Positions 37,801 to 52,800 of a stretch of DNA of 64,000 bases are shown here, piece by piece. Origin of the DNA: Hyalella azteca. Taxonomy: Eukaryota > Arthropoda > Malacostraca > Amphipoda > Hyalellidae. The stretch lies in the NCBI RefSeq assembly GCF_000764305.2, contig NW_025932737.1, positions 150,172-214,171 of the forward strand. Direction: 5' to 3'. Numbering within the stretch: position 1 is the first letter of the stretch; the number at the start of each line of letters is the position of its first letter. The notes beneath the pieces were generated by a model that worked only from the letters and a program-made list of their open reading frames with translations, made no database searches and was not told the origin of the DNA. The position numbers and the translations under genes were made by a program.

Positions 37801-40800
37801 TCAGCATTTGCGGACGGCTTCGCTGGTGCGACGCCTACATTTCGTTCCCTCAGTCTCGGTATCGTAGGCCTTAATCTCGTAGGCTCAAGCTGAGATCATT
37901 TGTAGACACTCAGAGGCCACGCGGTATGTTCAAACGGCGGTATGTTTGAAACGCCAACGAGGCGGTTCAAAAGCACACATCAACATCTAGTGCGTATAAC
38001 TGTAGTTTAAGCCTTCACTTATCACTGCTAAACTGATGAAGTGATTATAAGTGTGTAGCGGAGCGGCTGAGGGTCTCGAGGTGCTGGATCTTGTACTCGA
38101 GTTTGGACTGCTGCTGCCTGTTATAAGTGTGTTATAAGTTATAAATGTGTTATAAGTGGTTATAAGTGATTATAAGTGTGTACCGGAGCGGCTGAGGGTC
38201 TCGAGGTGCTGGATCTTGTACTCGAGTTTGGACTGCTGCTGTCTGTTCTCCTCCTCTCGCTGCGTGGCCGTGCGTCGTAGCGTCGTCACCTCCGCCAGCA
38301 CCTGACGGGGGACAGTTAGGTAATAAGTTCAGCAGCTATCTCAATCAATCGTCAGTTATGGAAAGATCAATCAATCAATCGTCAGTAATGGAAGTCTAGC
38401 AGCTATCTCAATCAATCGTCAGTTATGGAAAGATCGGGTTCTAAAGGCCGGATCCCTTGTGAATCAAGTCACGAAAAGTTCAAGAATCGGCAACAGGCCA
38501 TGGGCCTATTTCTTCAGTGCCGACACTTCTATTATATTCTATGAACAAGAATCGGCAACAGGCCATGGGCCTATTTCTTCAGTGCCGACACTTCTATTCT
38601 ATTCTAATAGGAGAGGGGGTGGCGGGCGATGGCGGGATAGATGAAACCATTACTTCATCAGGGTAAGGATTAGAAGACAAATTTATAGAGTTATAGAGGA
38701 TAAAGATAGGGAACATTTCAAAGGATAAGATAACAAACAAGATTAGACTCGATGATATAGAAATGTGCAGATTATTTAACATTCTTCATGAGATTAGTTA
38801 AATTTCTTTAACTTAATCCTAGCTGCTCTTGCATCGACGTTCAAGAATTCTCCTTGAATTACGAACGAAATAATGCTCTATGTACTATAATGAGAAGCTT
38901 AACCCATTATCTAGGCACACATTAACCATCGTCGATGCCATTCGTAAATAAAGGCTTGGTGCCGTACCATCTAAACTCGCTTTAGTATACGTAGCTGGTG
39001 ACTTCTCGTCTGTAATTGATGGGCTTAGCTTTTAATACCTGTCAGTCATTAGCTGACGAAACAATGAACTCATAATTACTTTTTATATTACGGCCCCAAA
39101 CACGAACTCTTAATTATTTTTTATTTTACGGCCCCAAATAACGAACTCGTAATTATTTTTTATTTTACGGCCCAAATAACGAACTCGTAATTTTTTTTAT
39201 TTTACGGACCAAATAACGAACTCTTAATTATTTTTGATATTACGGCTCCAAGTAACGAACTCATAATTATTTTATATACCGTAACGGCCCCAAATAACGA
39301 ACTCTTAATTATTTTTGATATTACGGCCCCTTGTAACGAGTGTTGCTCTCACCAGACTGAGGGCTAAGCTCACCTGGTTATTTGTCTCGCGCAGCTCCTG
39401 GTTTGCTCTCTTCAGCTCCTCTAACTCAGACTCCAACTCCACGGACTTGGCGAGCCATGATGCTTCACTTTCTCGTAGCCGTTCAATTGTCTGGAAATAG
39501 CACATAGATATGTAGTTATGTACTCTCATGTCTTGAGTTCTCAAAAATATGCGTAGCAAGAGCATTACGAACAAAGCGCGTTGTAAAAGCAAAACGTTAG
39601 TAGAAGAATTCCTATGATTACGCTTCAGAAGAACACATCATTGTAATCATTTATCGAGCTACTGTGCACCTATTGTACGAAATGTCAACTCAAGATGATA
39701 ATAGAGAAGGCAACATGAATCTCGTAATGTGATAATACCCATTATTGAGCGATACATATGATGAGTAGAGCAGAGCTCAATTATCAAATCAATTGAGATT
39801 AAATACTTCAGCTACCAAGCAATGTAACTTCCAGGGGCCATACATTCAAATCTCGCTAAGTGAACTTTGGGACTGCAAACGCTTACGCTCTATTTTCTTG
39901 TCTGTGATTGGTGGATCTTACTCGAAAGGCCGTCAATGATTGGCTGATGAACTTACGATCTCTTAACTTTTTCTGAAAGTATAGGCCCAGATTGTAATTA
40001 TCTAAGTAAGTTTTGCTTGTCTTACGTGGGCCAGTTCTTCCTCGGTGTCATGCAGCCTCTCGAGCGCCGCAGTCTTGGTCTCGCTGTCCTCCATCAGAGC
40101 AGCGACGTCGAACACGTTGTCCAGGTACGCACAGATCTGAACCTGCAACACAACAAACGTGTATGTGTAAATTCAATATTTAAAACTGAATAGTTTCTCC
40201 CGTGGTCAACTACTCATAAAGCTTGCTTTGCCCGTCGAATACTAGACAAGAGACCATAGGACGATAATTGTGCGCAAAAAACACAGAAGTTGTTAGAAAT
40301 TCTCTCCATTCTAAGACTGAAAACAAAAGTGGGTAATTTTTGACTTAAATGAGTTGTTTTATCTCAAAATAAATTTACTTGAATTGAAAGCATAATGCGA
40401 CATTAACAAAAATATAACGCATAATGTCTCATATTAAATAACAATGTTCAAAACTATGATCTAGATTCGTTAACAAAAACTAAAAGAGATCATTTGTTGC
40501 TTTAAAAACTCCTGAAATTTCCGCTAATAGTGACTAATATTAGCTTATAATATGAAATCCTTACACAATTTAATATGGCCGTCCAAACAGATCGACTCGA
40601 GCTAAATGAATTTCGCTGCATCATCTTCATTCAAAGTTACCATAAACATGAAATGTAAAAAAAATTTCAGTTTGAACCCGAGTAAAAATATTGGAAGTTC
40701 TTGAAGTCTGTAGAGATTCTCGTTAATAAATAAAAAAGTAATTGAATTGAAGCGTGTAATAAATTGCTGTGGACTTACGTGCAGTTCTTCGCTCTCAGTG

Positions 40801-43800
40801 TTACGTAGTCTGTAGAGATACTCATCGAGACCCAGACGAGAGAACTCGTACTGTAGGTGCACTCGGAAGTTCATATCTTCTACGCTATGTACAACAATGT
40901 TAACAAATTGCATACACGACACCTGCACAGGGAAAAAAACATTAATTGTACTCAAATTCAGTATCAAGTTCGATGCGAAGTTGGAAGCATAATCAAAATA
41001 ATTCAAGAACTTCCTGGTTAAAAGGGATATTTTCATGGCTAGGTGCGACGGTAGTGAGCATGTAAACATTTTTTTGAAAATAGGCATTGGGAGTAAAGGA
41101 GGACGTTCAAAACTCATTCTCTAAAATAATCAAAAATCGCCTGTATACACAATAATTTTTCATGTATATTAAAACGCAGATCAGAAACTGCGGTAGACGA
41201 AGAGCGAGAGGAACTAGTAACTACTCTGACGTACCGGTATAAGGATTTCCCTAAGTCAGGGGTATTGAACTGACATTTAGAGCTGTCAAGTTATGAGAAA
41301 AAATTTCGATTTGCTGTAATATATGGACTATTACAGACGGAGTCACGGTCTGGATTGGCAATGCAGTCCTCCGGTCACATTTCCCTGCCGCATATAATTA
41401 CTCCGCTTTTTGCTCACCATAAACTCGATATGGAAGCAGTCTGGGCTGCAGAGGTACTGTATTATGGCGCTCTTTGCTCACCATAAACTCGATATGGAAG
41501 CAGTCTGGGCTGCAGAGGTACTGTATTATGGCGCTCTTTGCTCACCATAAACTCGATATGGAAGCAGTCTTGGCNAAACAACATTTCTCCACATAGGAAA
41601 ATAAAAAATATTTGTACTGCACAAATAAATTACAGCTTTATAACAACATTTCTCCACATAGGAAAATAAAAAATATTTGTACTGCACAAATAAATTACCG
41701 CTTTTATAACAACATTTCTCCACATAGGAAAATAAAAAATATTTGTACTGCACAAATAAATTACCGCCTTAAAACATTTGTCTACATCGGAAAATAAAAA
41801 AATATTTGTACTGCACAAATAAATTACAGCTTTATAACAACATTTTTCAACACAGGAAAATAAAAATATATGTACGTATAGTTATTAAAATCTGCATAGA
41901 TGTCGATTTACAGTTGAATTCTAAGCTTATCGGGGCACGCAGCATTACGTAAAAGTTAGGAAAAAGCGCTGGCTTAATCGGTTTTGTTAAGGAACGAAAA
42001 TAAATACGATTTAAATGGAAATTCCATCGAAGCTGGCAGCACGAATTTTTTTCGTGCCTGCCGGTTCGCTTTGTTGACTATCACGGAGCAAGTTCATCGA
42101 TGACTAAAATTCAAAATGCAAACTAGAAAATTAAGTCAATATTCTCGTCACTAATTGTCCAACATTATTGAACTTATGAACCGTCAATGATTGCCCGATA
42201 AATTATTATATTCGAGAAAGGAATGGAGTAATAAAAGGTCCGATTGTCCAAAAAGACAATTGCTGGAAAATGGACGCATACAATATTATAATAAAAGAAC
42301 TCAAAAATTAATCACATAGAGTACATTAAAAATGTCGTATGCACGTATAAGGCAGCATGATATGTTTCGGTTTGCTTTAAAAATGACAGCAAATGCCAAT
42401 TGTCCGTCCCGGCTCCCTCGCTAATGTCAGAAGAATGTCAGTCGTGACGTATAGCGCCTCCATGCAGACGCTCAGCACGGGTCGCTATACCGTGTGTTTT
42501 TGGGACACCGTAGCAAAAGAAACACACCTACGTAGCAAAACACACCGTGTTTTTTTTATACGTAGCAATGACGACAATAACGGCTATCCTTGTGGAATCA
42601 TCAAGTACGAAATTCCCACAAACAGCAAACAAGGGAGCAGAGGCAACTCAAATTTAAAGTTTGAGCGTCTGGTGAATGTGTTCTGCATGAGATAGGTATT
42701 CAATTTTAATGACGTAGCTTAGAGACTTAAGATCGATGGACATGAAGTTAAATGGCGATGATTGTGTTATTATGGAAAATATGTACGAGCTCTAATCTGG
42801 AGTAAAAATTAAAAATATCTACTTGGAAGAGCCCCAAAAAGGATAATTTGATTGTGAAGACAGCAAGGCCTCGTGTTTTCATGAATTTGTAGGAGAATTA
42901 ATTAATAAAATTATTATGCAGTACTGCGAGGCGTTTACCTGGTTTGTGATTGAAAGATCAATGCAAGTGTGATATAGATAGTCTCGATATCAAGTTGGGA
43001 TGTGTGCAGGCCAGTTTAAGACAACTAGGTGCATGAAAATGAGATTCATCATTAATGATAACTTATATAATTCGAATAAAAGATAAAAAATAGCTGGAAT
43101 TAACATGATCGTGTTGTCTGACGCCCACATTCAAGGTTCAATTAAAAAAATTAAAATGGAAAGAAAAAAAAACCTAATAATATTTAGCAAGGAAAATGTA
43201 TTGCAACAGCAAGACATTCTTATAATGCTGTCGATTAGTTACTTTCATACGCGTGGTTTCTGTTCAATAATATATAATCAGTGAAGCGATAAGCCCATGA
43301 AGTGTGACAGAGTGCGACCTACCCGCGCCATTTCGGAACTTCACTCACCGGCGTAATATACCTTGACATCTTGACGTATTAAATTTCAATGATTTTACAT
43401 TTTTTCTCAAGAAAATTAAAGTTACTTAAACCCAACATTTGAAAGTTCCTTCACTTAAAATCAATGTAGTATATCTAAGGTGAAGTTACTTTCATTTTTC
43501 GGGGAAATAAGACGAACATTGAACATTCCTCGATGGATATCGGACTTCTAATTTGTTTACAATACAGTGTATTAAAAGCGTACCTCAGCTCCTTAGTTTC
43601 CAATGCATTGTATTAAAAACGTAAGTCAGCTCCTAGGTTTAAAATACATCGTATTAAAAGCGTACGTCAGCACCTTGGTTTACAATATATTTTATTAAAA
43701 GCGTACGTCAGCTCCTTGATTTACAATACATTGTTTTGAAAATGTACGTCAGCTCCGGTCGGGACGGATAAGAACTGAAGCAGAGCGTACATGCGTAATT

Positions 43801-46800
43801 TCTGACATCATTCAAAATGAGAATGACGTGAACGAATGTGAATCATGGCTAGCAGAATCTCAAATTCCTGTATGCACCACTACAGTGTTATCGTGGCGAC
43901 GCTTATCTTGAGTGCGATTTAAATCTCAAGTGCTGATAAGCGATTGCTTTGCTCAGAAGATAAGACATTTCCCGGAAAACATGTTAATCATCAAACGCAT
44001 TCTTTGATTTCATCGGAAATACTACCAGGTCAAGAGTTCGACGTCACAAAACCCAAAAACATTGATAAAGAAGGGGCACTTAATTCAGGAAATAAAAATA
44101 TCGAGAGTTTTTCCATCCGACGAAGGAAAGACAAGAAGCACACGATAAAACGGACTGTGTAACCTCATCGGAAGTTCTTCAAGTCTCCTGGCCACAGAAT
44201 CTAACGCACTATAGCAGCAATTAGCAAAATTAGAACCTTGCTACAATAGTATATTGTTATGTTAATGAGAACGGCAGGTAAGAATGAGGAGTCATTACGG
44301 ACAACTGCACACTGTAGGAGAGCTAGTAGAGAACAAAACACAGCAAATTCGAAATAAAAGATAAGATATTCAATGAAGATTTTACCGATAAAATGAAGAA
44401 CACCGACATTATTAAGAACATCTAACGTCAGAGCTGCTCACAGAATGTTCAATTATGCCGTCTGTATTGTTTAGGGATATTTGTATTATGGAAGATGGAT
44501 ATATACATACAAATTCACAATTTCTACTACGTATCTCAAGTAGCTTCACTTAACCTTCAAGCATCTAGGAAAAATCATAGATAATAAAATAAAAATAATA
44601 ATAATGATAATAATACTTTTTAATAATAATAATAATAATAATACTTTTTAATAATAATAATAATAATAATACTAATATAAGACGTAAAAATATAATGTTT
44701 CTTTACAAAGCCTATGTGTTTCTATTTTTGACCTGCTCATTTCGCCACTGAACACTTCATCTTTCGGTTAGAAGCCAAAAAGCTGAAGGATGAGTAGGTA
44801 TGAAATAAGTTGTAATCAATTTTATTTTAGACATAATTTTAACATGTAATATCTCTATATTACATGTTAAATGTCTAATATAAAACTGATTACAACTCAT
44901 TTCATACTCATCCTTCAGTCTGTTATTACGCTCCACGATCTGCGCAGTGAAAAGAAGTGGTGCCATCAACAGTGATCTGATAAACTTTATAGGAATAAAT
45001 AATTGAAGCATGCACCATAAAAAATATCTCTTGAACGAGGAAACGCAATGAATAAACTATTAATCATTAAAGATACAAACCCTCTATTCGCGAAATGTAG
45101 CCTATAATTTAAAATACAAGAAAATAAAATTAAAAAATGAATACTTGAGTAGAAAGAACATTAATTTAATAAGTCCGGCATTAGAATCAGTGGTAAGACA
45201 CTGTGAATAGGACCACTAGGATTTATATACATACGAGGCATGAATTGCATGCTAGGATATTCAATTCCCTGCTAACATCACTAGATTTTCATGCATTGAA
45301 TAACTCTACAATTAATATTAAATAATATTATTTCTTGATGATGTTAAGTTACATTTCAGAGAGCAAAAATTATAAAATTCACTACAAAGAATTACGAGTT
45401 AAGTTGCACATTAGTAGTAACCATGCATTTAATTTTGAATTAATTTTACCGATAAATATTGATCGTCCAGTACAAGTATTAGTATTAGGATCTTTATATC
45501 CGTAGTATACATGTAAGTGAGATATGTAAATGCAAGTAAAAGCGGATAGTTAACAAAACAATAATTAAAGTATTAAACTACTGCAAAAGAAGCAAGAATT
45601 TGCGGAACTTGCTTATCCTCGAAAAAAAAATCCGAGACTTGGAATACCAGGATAGGTTTAGCAGCCACGCCCGGATGCTTCCTCGAGAACACAACACGCG
45701 TCTTGTGCCGACACGCGCGTGACCTGCGACCACATTCTCAACGCTAGATAAGTAAGAATGTGTTCCAAAAAAAATCACGGTACGGTAGTAGTTTTAAAAA
45801 TCAGTAGTTCTAAAAAATCACGTACAAGAAAAAATTTGAATATAGAAATCATGTGAACGATGCCCCTCTCTCTGTAAATTTGGGCAAAAGATATATGGTA
45901 TATTGCAGTAAACAAAGAATATCAAAACGAACTTATAAACATGATGAAAGTGATTATTTTAACAAGTGCATAATCAACGTATTAGCGACGGATGAAGAAC
46001 TGAACGAATGAAAACAACTCCTATAAATTTAAAATATACCTAATGATGGTTCCATGAATTCGAAACAACAAACGATGCAGAAGTAAAATCCTTAATATAT
46101 TTAAATGCTAGTCAAAAAAAAAAAAATAAAATAAAAATAACCACGGATTTTTTTTTTACGATTACAAGCGGTTCAAAATACATACAGCGAAGGAAAAACA
46201 ATGCGGTCCAATACTAAAACAGAGTGAAGAAAATAAAGGCGGCACTTTAATTCTCGCATTAAATACTGATGAAATAAGAACAACAAGCGCATGAACGCGA
46301 ATCACAGTCGCCAGTACTCGCAATCCTGGAAAGTCGTCCAATACTAGAACAGATTGAGGAAAATAAAGACTTTTTCATTAAATACAGCTGAAATAAGAAC
46401 CACAAGCGCATGAACGCGAATCACAGTCGCCAGTACACGCAATCCTGGAAAGTCGTCCAATTCTAGAACAGATTGAGGAAAATAAAGACTTTTTCATTAA
46501 ATACAGCTGAAATAAGAACAACAAGCACATGAACGCGAATCACAGTCGCCAGTACACGCAATCCTGGAAAGCCGTCTCATCCGTCCGGCGGGCGCAAGCG
46601 GCCGCGTCGCCGTATAAGGAGAAGACGCGGCGCTACACCTGCGCCCCAGGCGACGCTTAACTTTCCCTGCCATCCCATCCATCGTACATACGGGCGATCG
46701 ATCGGCCATCATACGGGTACTGGTACGGGCCGAACTTTCGATGCCTATCGTTCATACGGGCGGGACGGGGCCATCATACGGGCACTGGTACGGGCCGAAC

Positions 46801-49800
46801 TTTCGCTGCCTATCGTTCATACGGGCGGGACGTGGGCCATCACACGGGCACGGGTAAGGGCCGAACTTTCGATGCCATCCGATCCATCGTTCATACGGGC
46901 AGGACGTGGGCCATCATATACGGGTACTAGCACCACACTGAACTTTCGCTGCCGTCTGATCCATTATTCATACGGACGAGACATCGGCAATCATACGTGT
47001 GCAAATTCCACACTATGACTTCTACTGGCATACGATCCATCGACCATACGGGAACTGACACCACGCTGATTAATTTCATCGCATTTTTAGCGAAGAAGAG
47101 ACGACGAAAAGCTTTACTCGGGCTTCCGTTACTTCCATTAAATTGGCCATTTATGGGTATATTATGTACGCTTAAAACTTTCTACACAGTAGTATGCTCA
47201 GGGCAGGAGAGTTAATGGAAAAGCAGCGCAGGCTACTGTGCCATATTCTACAAATGCTACGAATTATTGATAATTTTATGGCTATTTACTAACAGATGAA
47301 CGTTCCCAGTTCGACCTAAATTCTCACAACAAATATAGGTAATGAATGCCGGGTAAAAAGACATAACTAAGTCCTGGCGCGTGCCTAGACTGAGCGTCAC
47401 ATCGGCAACCACAAACGGCGAACGCGGACGCGCGGTCAGCCACCGATCAACGTGTCTGAAAACGACACTGCAAAGAAGATTTAAATGCGTTAAGTTCAAT
47501 CAACGGCAAGGAGAAAACTGCCGTTGACTAATTCAATTCACATAATATCACATGATACGCTTGAAATGATTTTTCATTTGAAAATACTACACTCTAACGT
47601 ATAAACACGAAAAAATATTTTATTCAATCCATACAATCTTGATGAACTCAAAAACGAAGTTAGAAACGTCGAGACAAAAAACTGCTACACCATCAACTGA
47701 AGGAAGTTCGTAAATGATGAATGCTAAATTGAAATACTCTTAGATTTAGCGTCAGGGTATCCAGTACATAAGAGCAGTTAAAGCCTGATATATACCCTAC
47801 CTCGTATTGGGTCAATCGCGGGTGAGGGTAACATTAATAACGTGACTAACGTAACGTACTAATGGTAACATTAGTAATAAAGTAAGTAGTATTAGTACTA
47901 CTTATTACCATTATTAGTTCCATTAGTATTAGTTAATTAGTATTAGTACCATTAGTAATAAAAGATTTTAACACCATGTGACACTGTGACAGAATGTAGA
48001 GGCATTGAATTAACGAGGGTTTCAAACACGTCCACTATCCATCATGTGCTCCCATGCTTCCGTACATCACACCGCAGGGAGGATACCCAGCAGATAAAAT
48101 TACCCAGCACGTGAAGTAATTGAATGCATGAGCATTCTCAGATTGCAAGAGTATTCATCAAGCATGGGTACATAACGTGAGGGAACAATGTAACGGCATC
48201 ACATAACATATGAAGGCATCGGAAATAAGAGGGTAATCATCATGTGAGGGCATGCAAGCCACCGTCTAACAAGCCGTCGGTGTCATGAGCTCTTCAGAAA
48301 ATAAAGGGTCATCGTTACAAGCTTTACGACCTGGAAAGCAGGCGGGCAAGCGTGGTAGGATGCCATGAGGGTCAGGATGAAAATAAGGAGACGCAACGTC
48401 TGTTTCAATGAACATATGATATTTGCATGTGAATAAGTTTATTGCTTCCGGATGTGTACCGGTACTGCAAATGGACAGCGAAAGGTATTCAGTAAGAAAA
48501 CGCAGAGACAGTGTAGAACAGACGGATATATAACTGTAGAAGAGGTATGAAGTGTTAGAGAGACAGGAGGCGACAGCAATTATTGACAATAGAGCTTGGT
48601 TGTGGTTTCAATTGACGTTTCCTGACGTGCAGTTAGCACGTACGAGGTCCTCGTCCGACTACATGCAATGCCTGCAGGCACACGCACGCATGCAGCTGCA
48701 GTCGCCACTCAAGTAACTGTAATTATGACCTCCAACAACTGCAACCACGACGCCAAACAGCGGCAGTTTAACTTACAAATGGCATCTAAAATGTCTCCAA
48801 GTAGTTGAAATTAAGCGGTAATGAGAACCACGAAAGTTGCGAGAAATCATTGTAATATCGCCATCGCCAGTGAAGTTTAAAAAAATAGACAAGGAGAAAG
48901 CATATCACATTAAAGGAACAATACTATGACGCGCACAAATAACACATGCAGCAACAATCACAAAAATTGATGAAAATTACAAATTATAAAAATGATAGTG
49001 AAAGTGTAATGCAGGGAAATGAAAATCAAGTGCGATGGACTTTAGACAAGAAAAAGTGATCAAGTGAGCAATAAAACAACTTGCATTCAGAACGCACAAA
49101 TAACTGATCGCATCAGGCGTACAACAAATATGATTGAGTAATGGTAAATATCGCGTTCTAGAATAATGTGGATCTATATCATAAAAACGGAGACAGTAGA
49201 TAACAGACAGCGCTCACGCATCTGGTGCACAAGACAGCAAAGCCGCAATGAACATACCCGGAATATATTGTGAGTAGGACATATTTTCGGAAGACATGCA
49301 CGAGTTATTTGCACGTTGGTGCTGCATTGACTGAGCGATACGCATTCAGTTCGGCAATCATAGCTTAACGTCGCGTCATAGTCGTGTTCAAACCGTAACA
49401 ATTTATCCAGCCGAGTCCGTGCCAGTAACTAATAGTTGATAAGCTTATCATCGACTTAAATAAATAAATAAAATATTTTAAATTGAATATAATACTTCTC
49501 AAATCAAAGTACAGGCCAATCCATTGCTATGACTTTCAAAGCGTTTATGGAGACCCCGGTGATGCAGGTTACAAGCTGCGGCGTAACTTTTACAGGAGTT
49601 TCTCACGGGTATCGCACCTGGGGCCACACTTTCATAACTCGCTAAGTGAACGTAAGTACGTACTTACGCTCTATTTTCTTGTCTATAATTGGTGGATTTT
49701 GCTTGAAAGGCCGTCAATGATTGACTTACGATCTCTTAACTTTTTTTTGATAGTATAGGCCCTGGTAACAGTGATACCGTAATTCTTCGAGCATCGGAAG

Positions 49801-52800
49801 AATCAAAGGCAATGTCAATGTAAGGATTAAATTACAAGCACTCGAGACTGACTCTTAGTTCGCCCAGGTTCAAATCCAAGCCATAAAAAATCTAGGTCAA
49901 ATAGCTGAATGAAGCAGTGCAATTCTGCAATTTATTTCGACATAAACTGTTGATGAAAATGATTTCAATAGCTGCACGAATCTCCAAGTTCTACATATAT
50001 ATATGCTGTCGATCTCTGGAAAATACCTTTTTTTGTTTTTTAGTAGAAATTTATTTCCAGTACTGAAAGAAAAATTTTAGGAATACGTGAGGCTGAGAAG
50101 GCTTCATGGATGGAGAGCTAACCGCTTTTAACGAAAAAGGAGAAATATTGATGATTTAAAAAAAAACATTTATATTCCAACTAAAGAAAACTATAGCATG
50201 CAAATTATTAACATAAAAGTTGAATGTGAAACCAAACATTGTGTAAATACATTAGCGTATTTTGGACCAACATTTGGAACTACTTTACAACACGGCGATG
50301 TTGATTTCGTGACAAATGAATTATGTCCCAAAAATAATCAAGAAAATCTGAGAAAATCACATTACTATGACTCTGGTAAGAAGGACTTTAGTTGAATTTT
50401 TAATACCCATAACTGTGATACGTCCTGAGACAATGGAGTAACTTACAGGTCCTAGTGCTGTCTAATACAATTCAATCAGCCGTTATTTTTTCAGACCAAA
50501 ATCGAAGTGTTTTCAGTGACGCAGCCACACAAATTGACACCACTATTGAAATACGAGTATATCCAACAGACATCAAAAGGCGTATTTGATGTCTTGAGTG
50601 CGGTTTAATAAGAGCTTCTCTCGATGCCCAAGTGTCGTGCGGTGCATATATAGGGTATGTAACCATACAGTTCATCTTTTGCTCTCTTTTCAATATAGAC
50701 TGCTTTATGCAATCTATATTCAAAAACAAAGACTGCGAAGCAAAATCCAGTCATGAGTGATGATGCACATTTTCATCTTGAGCAACCGGTGTGCTTATGA
50801 GCAAAACGACATGTTTTGACTCAAGTCACATGAAATGAACAAACGATTCATTTCATGGGGCTTGCTCTTCTTTAACGATCTTCTTTTTGCATTAAAACTT
50901 AAAGAGGAAGCATTATGCGGTTTCCTTGAATAGACTAATTGAGATTTGAGGTAGAAAAAGATCTGGTCACATAAACTAAGCCAGTTATGTTCGTGCCTGA
51001 TGCAATGCTAAACTTATTCGATTGCCAGCATATGTTTCGATACGCAGATAACTTCAACTTTCATTGGCGAAATGAATTTCTATAAATACTATTTAAAAAA
51101 AAAGATACTCCACTCCCTATAGAAGTTTTCTAATGTGACAATCACAATTGTAATTGTAAAGTATGCATACGATGCGTCTGCCAAATCATTGAGGATAAAG
51201 AAGCAGTGACATCACGCGAGACGCGTACGAGCGGATGCAAGACGCTCCCGAATATCCGCCAGGTTAAAAGTCATCGCCGGGACAGGATAGAACCGTCGGC
51301 ACATCCTAAGTGGCAGAGAAGTACAAGGAAATTACGCAGATGAAGTGTGACACAACGTTTTCCTGTGACGTAGGGGCAATGCGTGTAAAAGTGTTGGCAG
51401 AATTAATAAAACAATAAAGTATATTCATCAGGACCCACAAAGCAGTCACTCTGATGTCGGATAAAGCTATCACATCCTAATAAATTGTTGAGATTTGCAT
51501 ATTTATAAATTGCTGAGAGTCAAGGAAATATGCAGAAAAATGCGACTGTGGGCCACTGAAGATCAGAGGAAACTAGTTGAGGCGTAAAACATTAACCTAC
51601 TCCATTATTTTGAGAACAAATAATAAGTAAGCTCATAAATCGGATGTAATTTTTGCACTCAGCAAAGGAAAAACGTGAAAGAGGACTGATTATACAAAAT
51701 GAACATCCATGAAATTAAAGATAATGAATAATTATCATCGACGTACACTATTTTCTATAAAATGTTTTGAATGGAAGCACTGAGCACAGTGCGCATAGCT
51801 TCTGGCGCTGCACGAGTTTTGTGAGCACAAGTGTACAGTTCGGGTTCAGCACTTGCGTTCTATTAGACTCATGCACGCATGTATAGATTTAACGTACATG
51901 TACGAAATAGAAGAATATGCACTTGCGTTCTATTAAACACACATACGCATGCGCATAGTTAACGTACATGTAAACACACGTACGCATGTGCATAGTTAAC
52001 GTACATGTACGAAATAGAAGAATAACACGACCATGCACTACTGTCGTAGCTGCACACTAACCCAGCTATCTTCATCTCGTGCTTAAATGGTGAAGTACTG
52101 AGTCACGTTAGGTCAAAAAGAGCGTACCCCTTTCATCTCCTTTACACACAAAATACATATTCCAGGCAGTAGTATGCTGAATGGCTCTTATATCGTGTAT
52201 AGTGTCATGCCTGCACTACCTCAGTACGATTGCATCGCACTAAAGCTTGCGCATCCAGCCTCGTCATCTCAAATAGAACATAAGACTAGCTATTAGTTTC
52301 CTAACGGAATTAGTAGCATTAGAACCATCGATATTTTTTGACTTCGCGCTCACCACGCGAATCTTTTTCGCTAGTTGAGACGGACGCTTATAAATAAAAT
52401 CTCCCAATTTATTCAGCAATAAAAGCAACCGTGGACGCGAATAAACGATTCGGTTCAGTCCAAAACAATAATGGAACTCACACACTTTGCATGTCATTAC
52501 AACGAACCGTTTAGTCCAAGCACAGCACAAAGGCTCAGTCCCACACCACCGTGGGTTTTGTTCATGCATCGGAGAACGGAAGGAACATAGGAACGGAAGC
52601 GGAGTTCCGACCATGGTAATTTCAAAGACAAAAAAAATAATGCATATCTGGACTGATGACAGTTGGAGATCTAAAATATAACATGGCAGACAACACCGAT
52701 TCTGCTTACGTAATCAATTCACTGTAAAAGACAAGTGCGTCGCTATCACAATCAAGTCGCCACCTATCAATAAAAACTTTAGCTTTAGAATGGAAAACGA

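Noticed and set aside
40602..41117. 171-codon minus-strand frame as a single gene
   Set aside because: Only 40779-40922 is coding (FMNL exon); the rest is intron with a valid acceptor and donor.
42393..42695. 100-codon plus-strand frame
   Set aside because: No motif, no splice context, antisense in an FMNL intron.
49621..49761. hAT-type reading of the MITE ends (CAGGGGCC...)
   Set aside because: No 8-bp target duplication at any copy; the SINE-nested copy shows a 3-bp duplication.
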